Shown here: positions 63,693 through 64,000 of the stretch, one piece after another | How the letters are laid out: the number at the start of each line of letters is the position of its first letter | Numbering within the stretch: position 1 is the stretch's first letter | Assembly (NCBI RefSeq): GCF_900110025.1 | Contig: NZ_FOCE01000003.1 | Location: 248,001 to 312,000, forward strand | DNA length: 64,000 bases | Reading direction: 5' to 3' | Source: Gemmobacter aquatilis | GTDB taxonomy: Bacteria; Pseudomonadota; Alphaproteobacteria; Rhodobacterales; Rhodobacteraceae | Made by a program: the position numbers and the translations under genes | Notes under the pieces: model-generated | Database searches by the model: none | Seen by the model: the letters and a program-made list of their open reading frames with translations, nothing else | What the model was told of the DNA's origin: nothing

Positions 63693-64000
63693 CTATTGTG
63701 CAAGCCCGATCAGCTCTGCCGTCGCATGGGTGATCAGGTCCAGACATGCGGGGGTAGAAAAGCGGTGGTCCGCCCCCTTGACCAGCGTCAGCCGCAGATC
63801 CGGGCTTTGCGCATGGTCCAGCAGCCGCAGCGCGACCGCGGGTGGCACATCCACATCCGCCGTGCCCTGCAACAGCCGCACCGGGAAGGGCAGCGGCAGC
63901 GGGTCGCGCAGCACGAGGTTCTGCCGCCCCTCCTCAATCAGCTTGCGGGTGATGATGTAGGGCTCGTCGGCGTATTCAGATGGCTGCTCCAACCGCCCCG
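63693..64000 (-). CDS. Alpha/beta hydrolase, 3' part only
   Basis: The C-terminal part of an alpha/beta hydrolase runs off the end of the window; the frame is open to the last base and an internal ATG (63992) is not the true start. Visible are YADEPYIITRKLIEEGRQNL, VRLLQGTADVDVPPAVAL with the catalytic acid, and KGADHRFSTP with the histidine. It resembles ABHD10-like thioesterase/carboxylesterases. Nucleophile not seen. Confidence 0.8.
   Translation of the reverse strand, partial: GRLEQPSEYADEPYIITRKLIEEGRQNLVLRDPLPLPFPVRLLQGTADVDVPPAVALRLLDHAQSPDLRLTLVKGADHRFSTPACLDLITHATAELIGLAQ

Overview
The window is high-GC DNA packed with genes that match families typical of the alphaproteobacterial Rhodobacteraceae/Paracoccaceae. 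Markers are the DUF6455 and DUF3108 proteins, a class I polyhydroxybutyrate (PHB) locus with PhaR and phasin, a phnGHIJK-L-N C-P lyase operon with DUF1045, and the family's stem-loop plus GAGTATTT intergenic repeats. I cannot name a genus from sequence alone. Rhodobacter, Gemmobacter or Tabrizicola relatives are all plausible. No rRNA, tRNA, CRISPR array, prophage or intact insertion sequence was seen.

Layout. 1-19.1 kb is mostly housekeeping: a DUF3108 periplasmic protein, hrpB, an MFS permease, a secreted RTX protein, argD-argF, an M48 lipoprotein, an IMPACT-family protein, dgkA, rimO, an AsmA protein, a GMC oxidoreductase and nrdR-ribD. 19.4-35.2 kb is a large phosphonate island. The minus-strand operon phnG-H-I-(DUF559)-J-K-corA-L-N is preceded by the divergent phnF-phnM2 unit. 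A second phnM and a DUF1045 2H-phosphoesterase lie at the far end. A separate minus-strand unit encodes the transporter PhnC-D-E-E and a phosphonate-type hexapeptide acyltransferase. Together these could import phosphonates, join them to ribose, cleave the C-P bond and recycle the ribosyl product to PRPP. A PhnP-type cyclic phosphodiesterase is absent, and the DUF1045 protein is a candidate substitute.

35.4-38.7 kb holds a Crp-family regulator, a Tat-exported sulfatase and its formylglycine-generating enzyme in one direction. 39.4-41.7 kb is a two-gene pair that I read as a surface-lipoprotein assembly modifier (Slam-like barrel) with its client lipoprotein. After thyX, phzF-like and rlmJ come small genes (BrnA-like, CBS, TerB, a PhnD-like cytoplasmic protein). 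A polar amino-acid ABC transporter (47.6-50.9 kb) is followed on the same strand by two glutamine-synthetase-like ligases, a class I amidotransferase and a PuuB-like FAD oxidase, which suggests amine uptake and gamma-glutamylation. A DegT-type aminotransferase converges with a LysR regulator. The last 6 kb is the PHB locus: phaR, phasin, phaC and divergent phaZ, with CTGC-N3-GCAG sites at the phasin promoter, then two alpha/beta hydrolases, the last running off the window.

Unusual points are: a 102-bp tandem repeat and a DUF559 nuclease-like gene wedged between phnI and phnJ; corA translationally tied between phnK and phnL; an intergenic repeat apparently absorbed into the 5' end of phnK; hairpin terminators directly behind the binding-protein gene in both ABC operons; adjacent 11-12 bp GGGGGTGYAC repeats at three intergenic sites; and the Slam-like/lipoprotein pair.
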